NCBI GenBank assembly: GCA_030827125.1
Contig: JAURFD010000013.1
Location: 1 to 64,000 of the forward strand
Length of the DNA stretch: 64,000 nucleotides
Direction: 5' to 3'
Source of the DNA: Candidatus Nanopelagicales bacterium
GTDB lineage: Bacteria > Actinomycetota > Actinomycetes > S36-B12
Below the pieces are notes generated by a model, which saw only the letters and a program-made list of their open reading frames with translations, had not been told where the DNA came from and searched no databases. Below are positions 9,359 through 18,647 of this stretch, one piece after another; positions within the stretch are counted from its first letter, which is position 1; each line of letters opens with the position of its first letter. The position numbers and the translations under genes were made by a program.

Positions 9359-10741
9359 ATGCCGCTTGTTGCCGGAGTTGACTCCTCCACCCAGTCCGTC
9401 AAGGTCGTCATCCGTGATGCCGAGTCCGGTGAGTTCGTCCGCGAAGCGCGCGGCACCCATCCGGACGGCACCGAGGTCCACCCCGATCACTGGTGGACTG
9501 CACTCCAAGGTGCCCTCGACGGAACCCTCGACGGGGTCGAGGCGCTCGGCGTCGCGGCCCAGCAGCACGGCATGGTGACGCTGGACGAGAGTGATGAGGT
9601 CGTACGCCCGGCACTGCTGTGGAATGACACACGTTCGGCGCAGGCCGCCGATGACCTCGTGGCCGAACTCGGAGGTCCGCAGGTCTGGGCTGACGCTGTC
9701 GGGAGTGTCCCCGTGGCCTCGTTCACGGTGTCGAAGGTGCGATGGCTAGCACGCCATGAGCCCGACCTGTCGGCACGCGTCAATCGCATCATGCTGCCCC
9801 ACGACTGGCTGACCTGGAGGCTCGCGGGCATGCCGGAACAGGCCACGACCGATCGCGGCGACGCCTCGGGCACCGGATACTGGTCGCCTGCGCTGGAGGC
9901 CTATCGCCTCGACCTGCTCGAACTCGCGCTCGGCCGTGTAGTCGACGTTCCGCGGGTGGCCGCACCGAGCGAGATCGTCGGGGAGATGCGCGGCGGGATC
10001 GCCCTGTCACCGGGCACCGGCGACAACATGGGCGCGGCCCTCGGTGTCGGTGCACTACCCGGCGATGTAGTGGTTTCGCTAGGAACTTCTGGCACGGCGT
10101 TCGCGGTGGCCGATCAACCTACGGCGGATCCGAGCGGTGAGGTGGCCGGATTCGCCGATGCGACTGGCCGCTTCCTCCCGCTTGTCTGCACGTTGAACGC
10201 TGCACGTGTCATCACTGCGACCGCGGACATGCTGGGCGTCAGTCTCGACGAGTTGACGACACTTGCGATGTCCGCGACTCCGGGGAGCGGTGGGTTGGTG
10301 CTCCTGCCCTATCTCGACGGCGAACGCACGCCTAACCTTCCGAACGCCACGGGCACGCTCGTGGGAATGACCCGGGAGGCGATGACGCCGGCGAACCTCG
10401 CGCGCGCGGCCGTCGAAGGAATGATGTGCGGCCTTGCCGACGCGGTCGACGCGCTGCGCGCTCAGGGCGTGCACCCGCGCCGGCTGCTGCTCGTCGGCGG
10501 AGCGGCGGCAAATTCGGCCGTGCAACAGGTGGCGAGGACGTTGGTCGATGTTCCTGTCGTCGTACCAGCCCCGGGGGAGTACGTCGCCGACGGCGCCGCA
10601 CGGCAGGCGGCCTGGGCCCTGCTCGCCGGCCCGACCCCGCCGGCGTGGGCCAGCGGGGGACAGATCGAGCTGGAGCCACAGCCAGTCCCGGCCATCCGTG
10701 AGGCATATGCCGCCGCCCGCGAGCAGGTCCACGGGGGCTAG
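9359..10741 (+). CDS. xylB: Xylulokinase
   Basis: This 460-residue FGGY-family sugar kinase phosphorylates D-xylulose with ATP, the second step of the isomerase route for xylose. The N-terminus [19 protein letters not shown] holds the phosphate-binding loop. [12 protein letters not shown] and [13 protein letters not shown] are typical of XylB, the latter with the aspartate of the active-site region. [13 protein letters not shown] and [13 protein letters not shown] belong to the second ATPase lobe. The frame is open back to 8915, but that would overlap the divergent gene and lose the family's usual start, so ATG 9359 is used. The length is near the family norm (about 480). It lies 189 bases before xylA on the same strand. 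Confidence 0.93.
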   Translation: MPLVAGVDSSTQSVKVVIRDAESGEFVREARGTHPDGTEVHPDHWWTALQGALDGTLDGVEALGVAAQQHGMVTLDESDEVVRPALLWNDTRSAQAADDLVAELGGPQVWADAVGSVPVASFTVSKVRWLARHEPDLSARVNRIMLPHDWLTWRLAGMPEQATTDRGDASGTGYWSPALEAYRLDLLELALGRVVDVPRVAAPSEIVGEMRGGIALSPGTGDNMGAALGVGALPGDVVVSLGTSGTAFAVADQPTADPSGEVAGFADATGRFLPLVCTLNAARVITATADMLGVSLDELTTLAMSATPGSGGLVLLPYLDGERTPNLPNATGTLVGMTREAMTPANLARAAVEGMMCGLADAVDALRAQGVHPRRLLLVGGAAANSAVQQVARTLVDVPVVVPAPGEYVADGAARQAAWALLAGPTPPAWASGGQIELEPQPVPAIREAYAAAREQVHGG

Positions 10742-10818
10742 TCGCCTCGGCGGCGCCTCTCCTCCCCGCCGCGGGAAAAGTGGACGGAGGCTGAACCAGA
10801 CGTGATGAATTCGTTACC

Positions 10819-10912
10819 CATTCGCGAATGAATAGGACTTGCGCCGATGTGATCTAGGACATATGTTCTCGCTCACAACAATTTCCTTTGGCCCTGCGCG
10901 GAATGGGAAATT
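10819..10912 (+). promoter_or_regulatory. Candidate xylA promoter with two inverted repeats
   Basis: TTGCGC (10839-10844) and TATGTT (10862-10867) are spaced by 17 bases and form a good sigma-70-type promoter. A 12-bp palindrome CATTCGCGAATG (10819-10830) lies just before the -35. A second inverted repeat, AATTTCC (10880-10886) and GGAAATT (10906-10912), lies in the leader. Either could be the operator of the ROK repressor encoded at 15486. The rest of the 189-base gap holds nothing else I can identify. Confidence 0.45.
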
Positions 10913-10930
10913 CGACGTCCGGGAGCTTGC

Positions 10931-12091
10931 GTGAGCGAATATGCACCTTCGCCGCAGGACCGATTCGCATTCGGGCTGTGGACGATCGGTCACCCTGGGC
11001 GCGACCCCTTCGGGGACGCCACTCGCCCGCCGATCGCTCCCGCCGACTTCCTGCGTGGCTTAGCCGACATCGGCGCCTGGGGCGTGAGCTTCCACGACGA
11101 CGACCTGATGACCTTTGGCGCACCGGAGTCTCAGCGCCGAGCCGAGCTCGACACCTTCATCAAGGCGCTCGAGGAGACCGGCATCGTGTGCTCGATGGCC
11201 ACCACCAACCTCTTCTGGCACCCCATGTTCAAGGACGGTGCCTTCACCTCCAACGACCGCGAGGTTCGCCGTCTTGCCATTGCCAAGACGATGCGCAACC
11301 TCGACGTGGCCGCTGAACTCGGCGCACCGACATATGTCTTCTGGGGTGGCCGTGAAGGCGTGGAGTCCGCCGCGTCGAAGACCCCTGCGGATGCGCTCGA
11401 CCGCTACCGCGAGGCACTGGACTTCCTGGCCGGCTATGTCAAGGACAAGGGCTACAACATTCGATTCGCCATCGAGCCCAAGCCGAACGAGCCGCGCGGC
11501 GACACCTTCCTGCCGACGGTTGGCCATGCGCTCGCGTTCATCGAGACCCTGGACAACTCCGAGATGGTTGGCCTAAACCCCGAGGTCGCCCACGAGACCA
11601 TGGCGGGCTTGAGTTTCTACCAGGGCGTGGCTCAGGCACTGTGGCAGGACAAGCTCTTCCACATCGATCTCAACGATCAAAAGATTGGTCGCTACGACCA
11701 GGATCTCCGCTTCGGGTCCGAGGGCATCAAGGACGACTTTTTCCTTGTCCGGTTGCTCGAGAACTCCGGCTACGACGGACCCAAGCACTTTGACGCCCGG
11801 CCCTACCGCAACGAGGGTGCGGATGGCATCTGGGACTTCGCGCGCGGCTGCATGCGCACCTACCTCATGTTCCGCGAGCGGGCCAAGGCCTTCGACAATG
11901 ACCCGAAGGTCAAGAAGGCCCTCGCCGAGGCGGGTGTTCCCGAACTCGCCGAACCCACCGTCGGGCCGTATTCACCGGCTGCGGCGCACGAGCTGCTTGA
12001 TGAGCAGCACGACCCACAAGCACTGGCCAGTCGCGGTTATCGCAACGAGCAATTGGACCAGTTGGTGATCGATCACATCCTTGGCGCCTAG
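10931..12091 (+). CDS. xylA: Xylose isomerase
   Basis: This 386-residue class I xylose isomerase converts D-xylose to D-xylulose in the cytoplasm. The start is GTG 10931 with GGGAG upstream. The sequence shows the catalytic His region (GVSFHDDDLM), the metal-binding Glu region (AIEPKPNEPRGD), VGLNPEVAHETMAGL, FHIDLNDQ and HFDARPYRNEG, all in the usual order, and a length typical of the actinobacterial enzymes. It needs two divalent cations (Mg, Mn or Co). It sits between xylB and the xylFGH transporter on the same strand, with its own candidate promoter, so it is the first gene of the uptake and isomerase unit. Confidence 0.97.
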   Translation: MSEYAPSPQDRFAFGLWTIGHPGRDPFGDATRPPIAPADFLRGLADIGAWGVSFHDDDLMTFGAPESQRRAELDTFIKALEETGIVCSMATTNLFWHPMFKDGAFTSNDREVRRLAIAKTMRNLDVAAELGAPTYVFWGGREGVESAASKTPADALDRYREALDFLAGYVKDKGYNIRFAIEPKPNEPRGDTFLPTVGHALAFIETLDNSEMVGLNPEVAHETMAGLSFYQGVAQALWQDKLFHIDLNDQKIGRYDQDLRFGSEGIKDDFFLVRLLENSGYDGPKHFDARPYRNEGADGIWDFARGCMRTYLMFRERAKAFDNDPKVKKALAEAGVPELAEPTVGPYSPAAAHELLDEQHDPQALASRGYRNEQLDQLVIDHILGA

Positions 12092-12138
12092 CCAGATCGC
12101 TCACCGTCACCACACAACAGAAGCAGTTTCACGGCATT

Positions 12139-12155
12139 GCAGGGGGACGCCCTGC
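12139..12155 (+). other. Short hairpin before xylF
   Basis: GCAGGG (12139-12144) and CCCTGC (12150-12155) form a 6-bp stem with a 5-base loop, 15 bases before ATG 12171 and next to the ribosome site GAAAGGA. No T run follows. It may stabilise the xylF message or modulate its translation; chance is possible. Confidence 0.3.
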
Positions 12156-12170
12156 TGAGAAAGGACACGA

Positions 12171-13307
12171 ATGTCCAAGCGCATCATCGGGGCCGTCGCC
12201 GCACTCGCGGCCACCGGCCTTCTCCTCGCTGCCTGCGGTGGCAGCGACAGCGGCGGCGACTCCTCTTCGAGCGCCGCTCCCGACAGTTCGGCCACTCAGG
12301 TTCCGCCCACCGGCGGCAAGGTCGGCGTCATCCTGCCCGACGCAGCATCCTCGGCTCGCTGGGAGACTGCTGACCGTCCGTTCCTGGAGGCGGCGTTCAA
12401 CGCTGCCGGTGTCGAGTACGACATCCAGAACGCCAATGGCGACAAGGCGAAGTTCGCCACCATCGCGGATCAGATGCTCAACTCGGGTGTCCAGGTCCTC
12501 ATGCTGGTCAACCTCGACAGCCCTTCGGCTGCCGCGGTGATCAAGAAGGCAAACGACCAGGGTGTCCCGACGATCGACTACGACCGTCTGACTCTCGCGG
12601 GCAATGCCAACTACTACGTGTCCTTCGACAACGTCGCTGTCGGCACAAAGATCGGTGAGGGCCTCGTGACCTGCATGCAGGCCAATGGCAACGACGCCGG
12701 TCCGGTGGCGCTGCTCAATGGCTCGCCGACCGACAACAACGCCACCCTCTTCAAGGAGGGTTACGAGACGGTTCTCAAGGGCGCTGGCTACACCATCGCT
12801 GCGGACCAGAGCGTTCCGGACTGGGATAACACCAAGGCCGGCACGATCTTCGAGCAGATGTACACCGAGGTCGGCGGCGACCTCATCGGTGTTGCTGCTG
12901 CCAACGACGGTCTCGGTGGCGCTGCCATCGCGGTCCTCGAGCGCAATGGTGTTGCGGGCCAGGTGCCCGTCACCGGCCAGGATGCGACTGATGAGGGTCT
13001 GCAGCGCGTGCTGCTCGGTACCCAGTGCATGACCGTCTACAAGGCCGTTAAGGCTGAGGCTGACGCAGCCGCACAGCTCGCCATCGACCTCATCCAGGCC
13101 AACATCCCGGCCGCTGACGCTCTTGCCAACAAGACCGTCGTCGACACCGAGACCGGTGCCGAGGTCAAGTCAGTGCTGCTGGTGCCGGTGGCGATCTTCC
13201 CCGAGAACGTCAAGGACGTCATCGCTGACGGCTTCACGACGTACGACCGGGTCTGCACCACTCCGGCCATCCAGGAGAAGTGCGCCGAGTACGGCATCAA
13301 CCCCTGA
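12171..13307 (+). CDS. xylF: D-xylose-type ABC transporter substrate-binding lipoprotein
   Basis: The 378-residue product has a lipoprotein signal (GLLLAAC, Cys near 22), followed by a Ser/Gly linker that would hold it off the membrane. The body is a type I periplasmic-binding fold of the XylF/RbsB kind: GKVGVILPDAASSARWETAD, QMLNSGVQVLMLVNLD, GVPTIDYDRL, VALLNGSPTDNNATLFKEG and PVTGQDATDEGLQ. It should capture xylose outside the cell and deliver it to XylH. GAAAGGA lies 6 bases before the ATG. A strong hairpin follows the gene, a usual way to make more binding protein than transporter. Xylose specificity is inferred from the linked xylA, xylB and xylR. Confidence 0.93.
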   Translation: MSKRIIGAVAALAATGLLLAACGGSDSGGDSSSSAAPDSSATQVPPTGGKVGVILPDAASSARWETADRPFLEAAFNAAGVEYDIQNANGDKAKFATIADQMLNSGVQVLMLVNLDSPSAAAVIKKANDQGVPTIDYDRLTLAGNANYYVSFDNVAVGTKIGEGLVTCMQANGNDAGPVALLNGSPTDNNATLFKEGYETVLKGAGYTIAADQSVPDWDNTKAGTIFEQMYTEVGGDLIGVAAANDGLGGAAIAVLERNGVAGQVPVTGQDATDEGLQRVLLGTQCMTVYKAVKAEADAAAQLAIDLIQANIPAADALANKTVVDTETGAEVKSVLLVPVAIFPENVKDVIADGFTTYDRVCTTPAIQEKCAEYGINP

Positions 13308-13339
13308 CCCCAGGGATAGCGCCCTAACAAGGCAATGAA

Positions 13340-13376
13340 GCGTGGGGGCGGGTCGAATTCGAACCCGCCCCCACGC
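13340..13376 (+). terminator. Strong hairpin between xylF and xylG
   Basis: GCGTGGGGGCGGGT (13340-13353) pairs with ACCCGCCCCCACGC (13363-13376), a perfect 14-bp stem closing a 9-base loop. Only a short ATT follows rather than a U tract. It probably reduces transcription into xylG-xylH, or protects the xylF mRNA from 3' decay. Confidence 0.75.
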
Positions 13377-13443
13377 CATTCCTGGCACACTCCGTCCCAG
13401 TCCATCCGCTCATCACGCATCCACACGGCACATGCGAGGTCTC

Positions 13444-14226
13444 ATGGCGAACGACACGCCCCTTCTCTCCCTCCGAGGCATCAACAAGAGTTTCGGTCCC
13501 GTGCATGTCCTGCAGAATGTCGATCTCGACGTCCGCGCCGGACGAGTCACCGCTCTTGTGGGAGACAACGGAGCCGGCAAGTCCACGCTCATCAAGGCGA
13601 TCGCCGGGATTCATCCCTTCGACAGTGGACAGGTCACCTTCGAGGGCAAACCGGTGACGATCCACGGGCCCAAGCAGGCCAACGACCTCGGTATCGAGGT
13701 CGTCTACCAGGATCTCGCGCTCTGCGACAACCTCGATGTCGTGCACAACATGTTCCTCGGCCGCGAGGTTAAGTCCGGCGTCACCTTGAACGAGACGACC
13801 ATGGAGAAGCGTGCGGGAGAGACCCTCAGCGGCCTTAGTGTCCGCACCCTGAAGTCGCTGCGCCAGCAGGTATCCAGCCTCTCCGGTGGTCAGCGCCAGA
13901 CTGTCGCCATTGCCCGGGCCGTGCTGTGGAACTCAAAGCTCGTCATCCTGGACGAGCCGACCGCGGCTCTCGGAGTGGCCCAGACCGAGCAGGTCCTCAA
14001 CCTCGTACGCCGGCTGGCCGACAACGGCCTCGGCGTCATCCTCATCTCGCACAACATGAACGATGTCCAAGCGGTGGCCGATGACATCGCCTGCCTCTAT
14101 CTAGGCCAGATGGCCGCGCAGGTGGAGAAGGACCAGGTGAGCTCCCAGCAGGTGGTCGAGCTCATCACCACCGGTCGATCCGGTGATATCGGGATGCAGG
14201 ACAACTCCATGGGAGGTGCCGCATGA
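13444..14226 (+). CDS. xylG: Xylose ABC transporter ATP-binding protein
   Basis: This 260-residue protein has a single nucleotide-binding domain: Walker A GDNGAGKSTL near residue 40, Q-loop VVYQDLAL, signature LSGGQRQTVA, Walker B LVILDEPTAAL and the switch histidine in LISHNM. E. coli XylG carries two fused ATPase domains, but many actinobacteria use a one-domain form like this, which would act as a dimer. ATG 13444 is preferred, with GAGG 4 bases upstream; an ATG at 13432 adds four residues. It overlaps xylH by 4 bases (ATGA), so the two are translated together. Confidence 0.93.
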   Translation: MANDTPLLSLRGINKSFGPVHVLQNVDLDVRAGRVTALVGDNGAGKSTLIKAIAGIHPFDSGQVTFEGKPVTIHGPKQANDLGIEVVYQDLALCDNLDVVHNMFLGREVKSGVTLNETTMEKRAGETLSGLSVRTLKSLRQQVSSLSGGQRQTVAIARAVLWNSKLVILDEPTAALGVAQTEQVLNLVRRLADNGLGVILISHNMNDVQAVADDIACLYLGQMAAQVEKDQVSSQQVVELITTGRSGDIGMQDNSMGGAA

Positions 14227-15479
14227 GCGCGCAGATCACCGAGGTGGACGTGCCCAGCGCCGGTGACACCGCGGGGATTGGTCAGGCTGTCCGCGACTAC
14301 TTCGCGCGGGTGCGCGGCGGCGACATCGGTTCGTTGCCCGCCGTCCTCGGTCTCGTCGCCCTGGTCATCCTCTTCGGCGTTCTCGAGGGCGGCACCTTCC
14401 TGTCGATCTTCAACTTCGCCAATCTCATCAACCAGAGCGCGGCGATCATCGTCCTCGCGATGGGGCTGGTCTTCGTCCTGCTCCTCGGCGAGATCGACCT
14501 GTCCGCCGGCTTTGCTGCGGGCACGGCGGCCGCTGTCCTCGCCGTGGTGCTCACCAACATGGGAATGGCCTGGCCGATCGCGCTCCTGGCGGCCCTTCTC
14601 ACCGGGGTCGTCATCGGCCTCGTCATCGGCTTACTCGTGGCGCGCCTCGGCATTCCCAGCTTCGTCGTGACGCTGGCGATGTTCCTGGCCCTCCAGGGCG
14701 CCATGCTCCTGATCATCGGCGAGGGTGGCACGATCCCGATTCGCGATGACGCGATTCTCGTCGTCATGAACGGCAACATGCCGGTCATCCTTGGCTGGGT
14801 GCTCGCGGTCGTCATCGTCGGCGGATTCGCCATCATCAATCTGCTCGCGATCAACCGTCGCCGCAAGGCGGGGCTCGCCGCTGAGTCGATGAGTGTCTGG
14901 GCGGCCAAGGTGATCGCCCTGGGTGTGCTCGTCGTCGTAGCGACCTATCTGCTCAACCAGGAGCGCCAGCTCGCGACCGCAAACGTCGTGATTCAGGGCG
15001 TTCCGTGGGTTGTCGTGGTGATCCTCGGGTTGCTCGTCGTCCTCACCTTCATCTTGCAGCGCACCGGCTTTGGTCGGCACATCTACGCCGTTGGCGGCAA
15101 TCGTGAGGCGGCACGACGTGCGGGCATCAACGTCAAGGGCCTGATGATCACCTGCTTCATCTTTTGTTCGACCCTGGCCGCGGTGGCCGGCGTGCTGCTG
15201 GCATCCCGAGACAACTCCGTGTCGCCGACCACAGGTGGTGCGCAGACGCTGCTCTTCGCTGTCGGCGCTGCTGTCATCGGCGGCACCAGCCTCTTTGGTG
15301 GTCGTGGCAAGGTGCGCGATGCGGTCATCGGTGGTCTCGTGATTGCCGTCATCGCCAATGGCCTGCCGCTGATCACCCAGCAGTCCGGCATCCAGTTCGT
15401 GGTCACCGGCCTGGTCCTCCTCGTGGCGGCGAGCGTGGACGCGATTTCTCGGCGGCGAGCCTCCGCTACGGGGCGCTGA
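14223..15479 (+). CDS. xylH: Xylose ABC transporter permease
   Basis: The 418-residue permease of the BPD_transp_2 (XylH/RbsC) family has about ten hydrophobic segments. The family signature is seen in LGEIDLSAGFAAGTAAAVLA, in RTGFGRHIYAVGGNREAARR (the cytoplasmic loop contacting the ATPase) and in VIGGTSLFGGRGKVRDAVIGG. A hydrophilic N-terminal extension of about 35 residues precedes the first membrane segment. It forms the membrane channel with XylG and receives sugar from XylF. Its start overlaps the xylG stop by 4 bases, and xylR follows 6 bases after its stop. Confidence 0.93.
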   Translation: MSAQITEVDVPSAGDTAGIGQAVRDYFARVRGGDIGSLPAVLGLVALVILFGVLEGGTFLSIFNFANLINQSAAIIVLAMGLVFVLLLGEIDLSAGFAAGTAAAVLAVVLTNMGMAWPIALLAALLTGVVIGLVIGLLVARLGIPSFVVTLAMFLALQGAMLLIIGEGGTIPIRDDAILVVMNGNMPVILGWVLAVVIVGGFAIINLLAINRRRKAGLAAESMSVWAAKVIALGVLVVVATYLLNQERQLATANVVIQGVPWVVVVILGLLVVLTFILQRTGFGRHIYAVGGNREAARRAGINVKGLMITCFIFCSTLAAVAGVLLASRDNSVSPTTGGAQTLLFAVGAAVIGGTSLFGGRGKVRDAVIGGLVIAVIANGLPLITQQSGIQFVVTGLVLLVAASVDAISRRRASATGR

Positions 15480-15485
15480 GACGCG

Positions 15486-16712
15486 GTGGTTCCTTCCCTC
15501 GCGGGGGCCACTCAGGATGAGGTACGTCGGGCCAACCTGTCCCTGGTCTTGCGCTTACTCCATCGCGATGGCCCGCTGTCACGATCGGCCATCGGCACGA
15601 CATCCGGGCTCAATCGGAGCACGGTGGGTGGACTGGTCACCGAGTTGGTCGACCTCGGCCTCGTCGTCGAGCGTGCTGGCGTCGGTCGCGGGGTAGGACG
15701 ACCATCGCTGGTAGTCGAGCCGGTCTCGTCCTCCGCGGTGGTGCTGGCGCTGGATGTTCGCGTCGACCGCACGGTCGCAGCACTCGTCGGCCTCGGTGGT
15801 GAGGTTTTCACTCGGGTGGAGCGTCAGCACGTGGACGCGCTTGGCGATCCCGGGCGTATCGTCCGCGAGGTTGCTGAGATCGGCCGAGAGGTTCTGTCGT
15901 CTGCTCCGACAGGCGCGGTCTGGGTTGGCACCGGTGTGGGTGTTCCTGGCATCGTGCGTGCGGAGGATGGGTTGGTGCGTCAGGCCCCGAACCTGGGCTG
16001 GACGGACATCCCCTTCGCTCAACTCCTCGGGGGCGCTCTGGGCAGCGGGGCGCGCGGCGTCCAGGTGCGCAATGACGCGGATCTTGGCGCGCTTGCCGAG
16101 CATCTGCGGGGTGCTGCGCAGACGGTGGATTCCCTCATCTTCCTCGCGGGTGACGTCGGTATCGGCGGCGGTGTGATCATCGACGGGCAGGCGCTCGTGG
16201 GTGCAGGTGGCTACGGCGGTGAGGTGGGGCACGTTCGCGTCAACCCGACGGGACGACCGTGTCGGTGCGGGGCGGTTGGCTGCTGGGAAACCGAGGTGGG
16301 AGCCGAAGCCCTCGTCGCTTCAGCCCGCTCACATGGCCTCGATGTCGTCACTGCCATCGATGTCATCGAGTTGGCAACGAGTGGTGATGGCGTGGCTCTG
16401 CAGGTGGTGCAGGACGTTGCCACCTGGTTGGGCGTGGGATTGGTCAATCTGCTGCACGTGCTCAATCCGCAGGCTGTCGTTCTCGGCGGACACCTCGCCG
16501 CCGTCTACGGTGCAGCCCGGGGGCGTGTCACTGAGCAACTCGCGCTCGCACTACCCGCGGCTCGCGAGCAGGTGGAGGTCGCGCCGGCGGCACTTGGCAG
16601 TGACGCCGTACTGGTTGGCGCTGCCGAGATAGCGTTCGAGCCGTTGCTGAACGATCCCGTCGGACTCCTCAACGACCTCTCCGCGGACGTGTTGGTCTCA
16701 GCCGCCCGGTGA
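15486..16712 (+). CDS. xylR: ROK-family transcriptional repressor of the xylose genes
   Basis: The 408-residue protein starts at GTG 15486. Residues about 15-75 form a winged helix-turn-helix (LSRSAIGTTSGLNRSTVGGLVTEL). The ROK domain follows, with GTGVGVPGIV, the sugar-binding DVGIGGGVIIDG region and the zinc motif GRPCRCGAVGCWE. Such regulators bind operators in the absence of sugar and leave when xylose binds. Position directly after xylH supports the name XylR. Its operator is probably one of the inverted repeats at 10819-10912. The last fifteen residues show nothing recognisable. Confidence 0.9.
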   Translation: MVPSLAGATQDEVRRANLSLVLRLLHRDGPLSRSAIGTTSGLNRSTVGGLVTELVDLGLVVERAGVGRGVGRPSLVVEPVSSSAVVLALDVRVDRTVAALVGLGGEVFTRVERQHVDALGDPGRIVREVAEIGREVLSSAPTGAVWVGTGVGVPGIVRAEDGLVRQAPNLGWTDIPFAQLLGGALGSGARGVQVRNDADLGALAEHLRGAAQTVDSLIFLAGDVGIGGGVIIDGQALVGAGGYGGEVGHVRVNPTGRPCRCGAVGCWETEVGAEALVASARSHGLDVVTAIDVIELATSGDGVALQVVQDVATWLGVGLVNLLHVLNPQAVVLGGHLAAVYGAARGRVTEQLALALPAAREQVEVAPAALGSDAVLVGAAEIAFEPLLNDPVGLLNDLSADVLVSAAR

Positions 16713-16723
16713 GACGGACGTTG

Positions 16724-17812
16724 CTAACCGCCGGTCGAGAAGCGGTGACCTGCGGGAGGTTCAAGGCGTACTTCGATGCCTTGCGCCGCGGACAGCGCGG
16801 CCGCCTCAATGACCCGCAGGTTCTCGACAACATCGCGGGCATCCACGGGCGCGGGGCCATGTCCCTGGAGCGCCGCAGCAACAGCCGCGTAGTAGGCGGG
16901 ATAGTCACCGCGCTGACGGGGGTATGCCCGGGCTGAAGGGGCATCGGCCGTGATGATGGTGGCGGTGTGAGTGACGGGCTCGGCACCCCAGTTCTCGTCC
17001 CCGGGCAATCGCCCCTCGCGGAGGGCGTCCTCCTGCGTATCCAGTCCGATGATCTCCAAGCCGCCGCGGGTGCCGAGCAATCGCAGCCGTGGCTCGATGA
17101 ACGCCGCCACGGCACTCACGCTAAGGAGGCTGATCGCGCCATCGGTGTGCCAGAGCATCACCTGGGTGTCATCGTCACCGGTTACGCCGTCACGCAGGAT
17201 CCGCACACTGGCCGCCACGCGCTCGACCGGACCCAGGAGGTGAAGGGCCTGGTCGACGAGGTGGGCACCGAGGTCATACAGCAGTCCCGGGATGTCGTCG
17301 GGAGCGCCGACCTCGCGCCAGCCACCCTTGGGGTGGGGTCGCCACCGCTCGAACCGGGATTCCAGACGGTGCGGACGACCGAGCACTCCGTCGGTGATTG
17401 CCCGGCGTGCGGTGAGGATCTCAGAGTCCCATCGCCGATTTTGGAAGACGTGGAGTTGGCGACCTTGGGCAGCAGCCAAGTCCACCATGGCTTGGGCCTC
17501 GGTGGCGGTCGCGGCGAGCGGCTTATCGACGACGACGTGAAGGCCGTGTTCGAGGGCAGCGGTGGCCTGGGGAACGTGAGCGGCGTTCGCCGTGGCGATG
17601 ACTACGAGGTCGAATTCTTCGGCTCTGTCCCAAACGTCATCCACTGACGCGAGGAGAAGCGCATCGGGATGATCGGCGGCCGCCTGATCGCGACGCTCGG
17701 CGTTCGAGGTGACGATGGCGGCGAGGTCAAGGCCGGGTTCGGCCGTGATCAACGGTCCGTGGAAGACCCGCCCGGCCAGACCGTAGCCGAGAAGTGCTAC
17801 GCGAAGGGTCAT
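16724..17812 (-). CDS. Gfo/Idh/MocA family NAD(P)-dependent oxidoreductase
   Basis: The 362-residue product starts with a Rossmann fold (LRVALLGYGLAGRVFHGPLI; glycine-rich loop near residues 9-14) and carries the family signature VVVDKPLAATATEAQ, whose EKP/DKP lysine takes part in catalysis. A catalytic His candidate lies in YDLGAHLVDQALHLLGPVE. The C-terminal alpha/beta domain holds the substrate site. Members oxidise or reduce sugar or inositol derivatives. Convergence on the xylose cluster (11 bases from the xylR stop) suggests a sugar substrate but does not prove it. Confidence 0.9.
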   Translation of the reverse strand: MTLRVALLGYGLAGRVFHGPLITAEPGLDLAAIVTSNAERRDQAAADHPDALLLASVDDVWDRAEEFDLVVIATANAAHVPQATAALEHGLHVVVDKPLAATATEAQAMVDLAAAQGRQLHVFQNRRWDSEILTARRAITDGVLGRPHRLESRFERWRPHPKGGWREVGAPDDIPGLLYDLGAHLVDQALHLLGPVERVAASVRILRDGVTGDDDTQVMLWHTDGAISLLSVSAVAAFIEPRLRLLGTRGGLEIIGLDTQEDALREGRLPGDENWGAEPVTHTATIITADAPSARAYPRQRGDYPAYYAAVAAALQGHGPAPVDARDVVENLRVIEAAALSAAQGIEVRLEPPAGHRFSTGG

Positions 17813-17824
17813 GGGCAGGGTCTA

Positions 17825-18559
17825 CTAGCCCCAGTACACGTAGACGCGTGTGCCGACAGGGATTTGGTCGAAGAGCCAGGAGACCGCCTGCAGGTCGGCA
17901 ACGTTCACGCAACCGTGTGAACCACCGCCGGGGTAGTACCCGCTGGCCGCGAAGGGCGGGGAGTAGTGCACGGCGATATCGCCGTTAAAGAACAGTGCGT
18001 AGGGCATCGGGGCGCGGGGCTGGTCCGGTCCGTTGATTCCGGAGGTAGCGTCCCGCCAACGGAACCAGACCCGGTAGGAACCGGTGGGGGTGTCGAGGCC
18101 GGGCACCCCGAAGCGTACGTCGACGGTGAGCTTCACCTTCCCCTTGTGCACGTAGCGCAGGAGTTTGGCTGTCTTGTCGATGCAGACAACCTTGGTCTCG
18201 TTGAGGCAGGACTTGGGGAGTTTGCCCACACCGCCGCCAACCTCTTCGAGCTTGCGCCAGGTGTCCTTGTTCAGTTTGCCGTTGACGGGGATGAAGAATT
18301 TTTGCTGGAACCTCTTCACGGCCTTGTGTGTGGATCGGCCGAAGTACTCCTTCTCCATCTCCTTGTCGCGCAGTTCGTAACCGAGCCACTCAAGGCGTCG
18401 CTGTGCCTTGGCGACCGAGTCTCCCTTGTCACCCATCACCAGGGGCACGTCCTGGGGGACTTCCTGGGCCGCAGATGCAGTGGGGGCGAGGGTCAAGCCC
18501 ATGAGGACCGCGGTGAGTACGGCAATCACGGCAACTCCCGCGCGACGTATCCGGCTCAT
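17825..18559 (-). CDS. Secreted L,D-transpeptidase with peptidoglycan-binding domain
   Basis: The 244-residue protein has a signal peptide (MSRIRRAGVAVIAVLTAVLM, cut near ASAAQE), a PG_binding_1 domain near residues 40-95 (GDSVAKAQRRLEWLGYEL, THKAVKRFQQKF), and a YkuD domain from about 118. The catalytic motif is complete: His in HYSPPF, then GGSHGCVNV with the nucleophile Cys. Such enzymes make 3-3 cross-links in the cell wall or attach proteins to it. Two further cysteines (KSCLNETKVVC) may form a disulfide. GGGGAGG precedes the ATG. The gene lies 12 bases upstream of the Gfo/Idh gene on the same strand. Confidence 0.93.
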   Translation of the reverse strand: MSRIRRAGVAVIAVLTAVLMGLTLAPTASAAQEVPQDVPLVMGDKGDSVAKAQRRLEWLGYELRDKEMEKEYFGRSTHKAVKRFQQKFFIPVNGKLNKDTWRKLEEVGGGVGKLPKSCLNETKVVCIDKTAKLLRYVHKGKVKLTVDVRFGVPGLDTPTGSYRVWFRWRDATSGINGPDQPRAPMPYALFFNGDIAVHYSPPFAASGYYPGGGSHGCVNVADLQAVSWLFDQIPVGTRVYVYWG

Positions 18560-18647
18560 GGCGCCTCCCCGATCTAGTCCTCTGGTCCTACCGTAGTCCC
18601 TTGGCCATCTTCATGCGGGAGTAAGGCAGGGAGGGCATCATCAATTC

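Noticed and set aside
10748-10771. Hairpin CGGCGG/CCGCCG after xylB
   Set aside because: The stem has only 6 pairs with a 12-base loop and no T run; in GC-rich DNA this is expected by chance.
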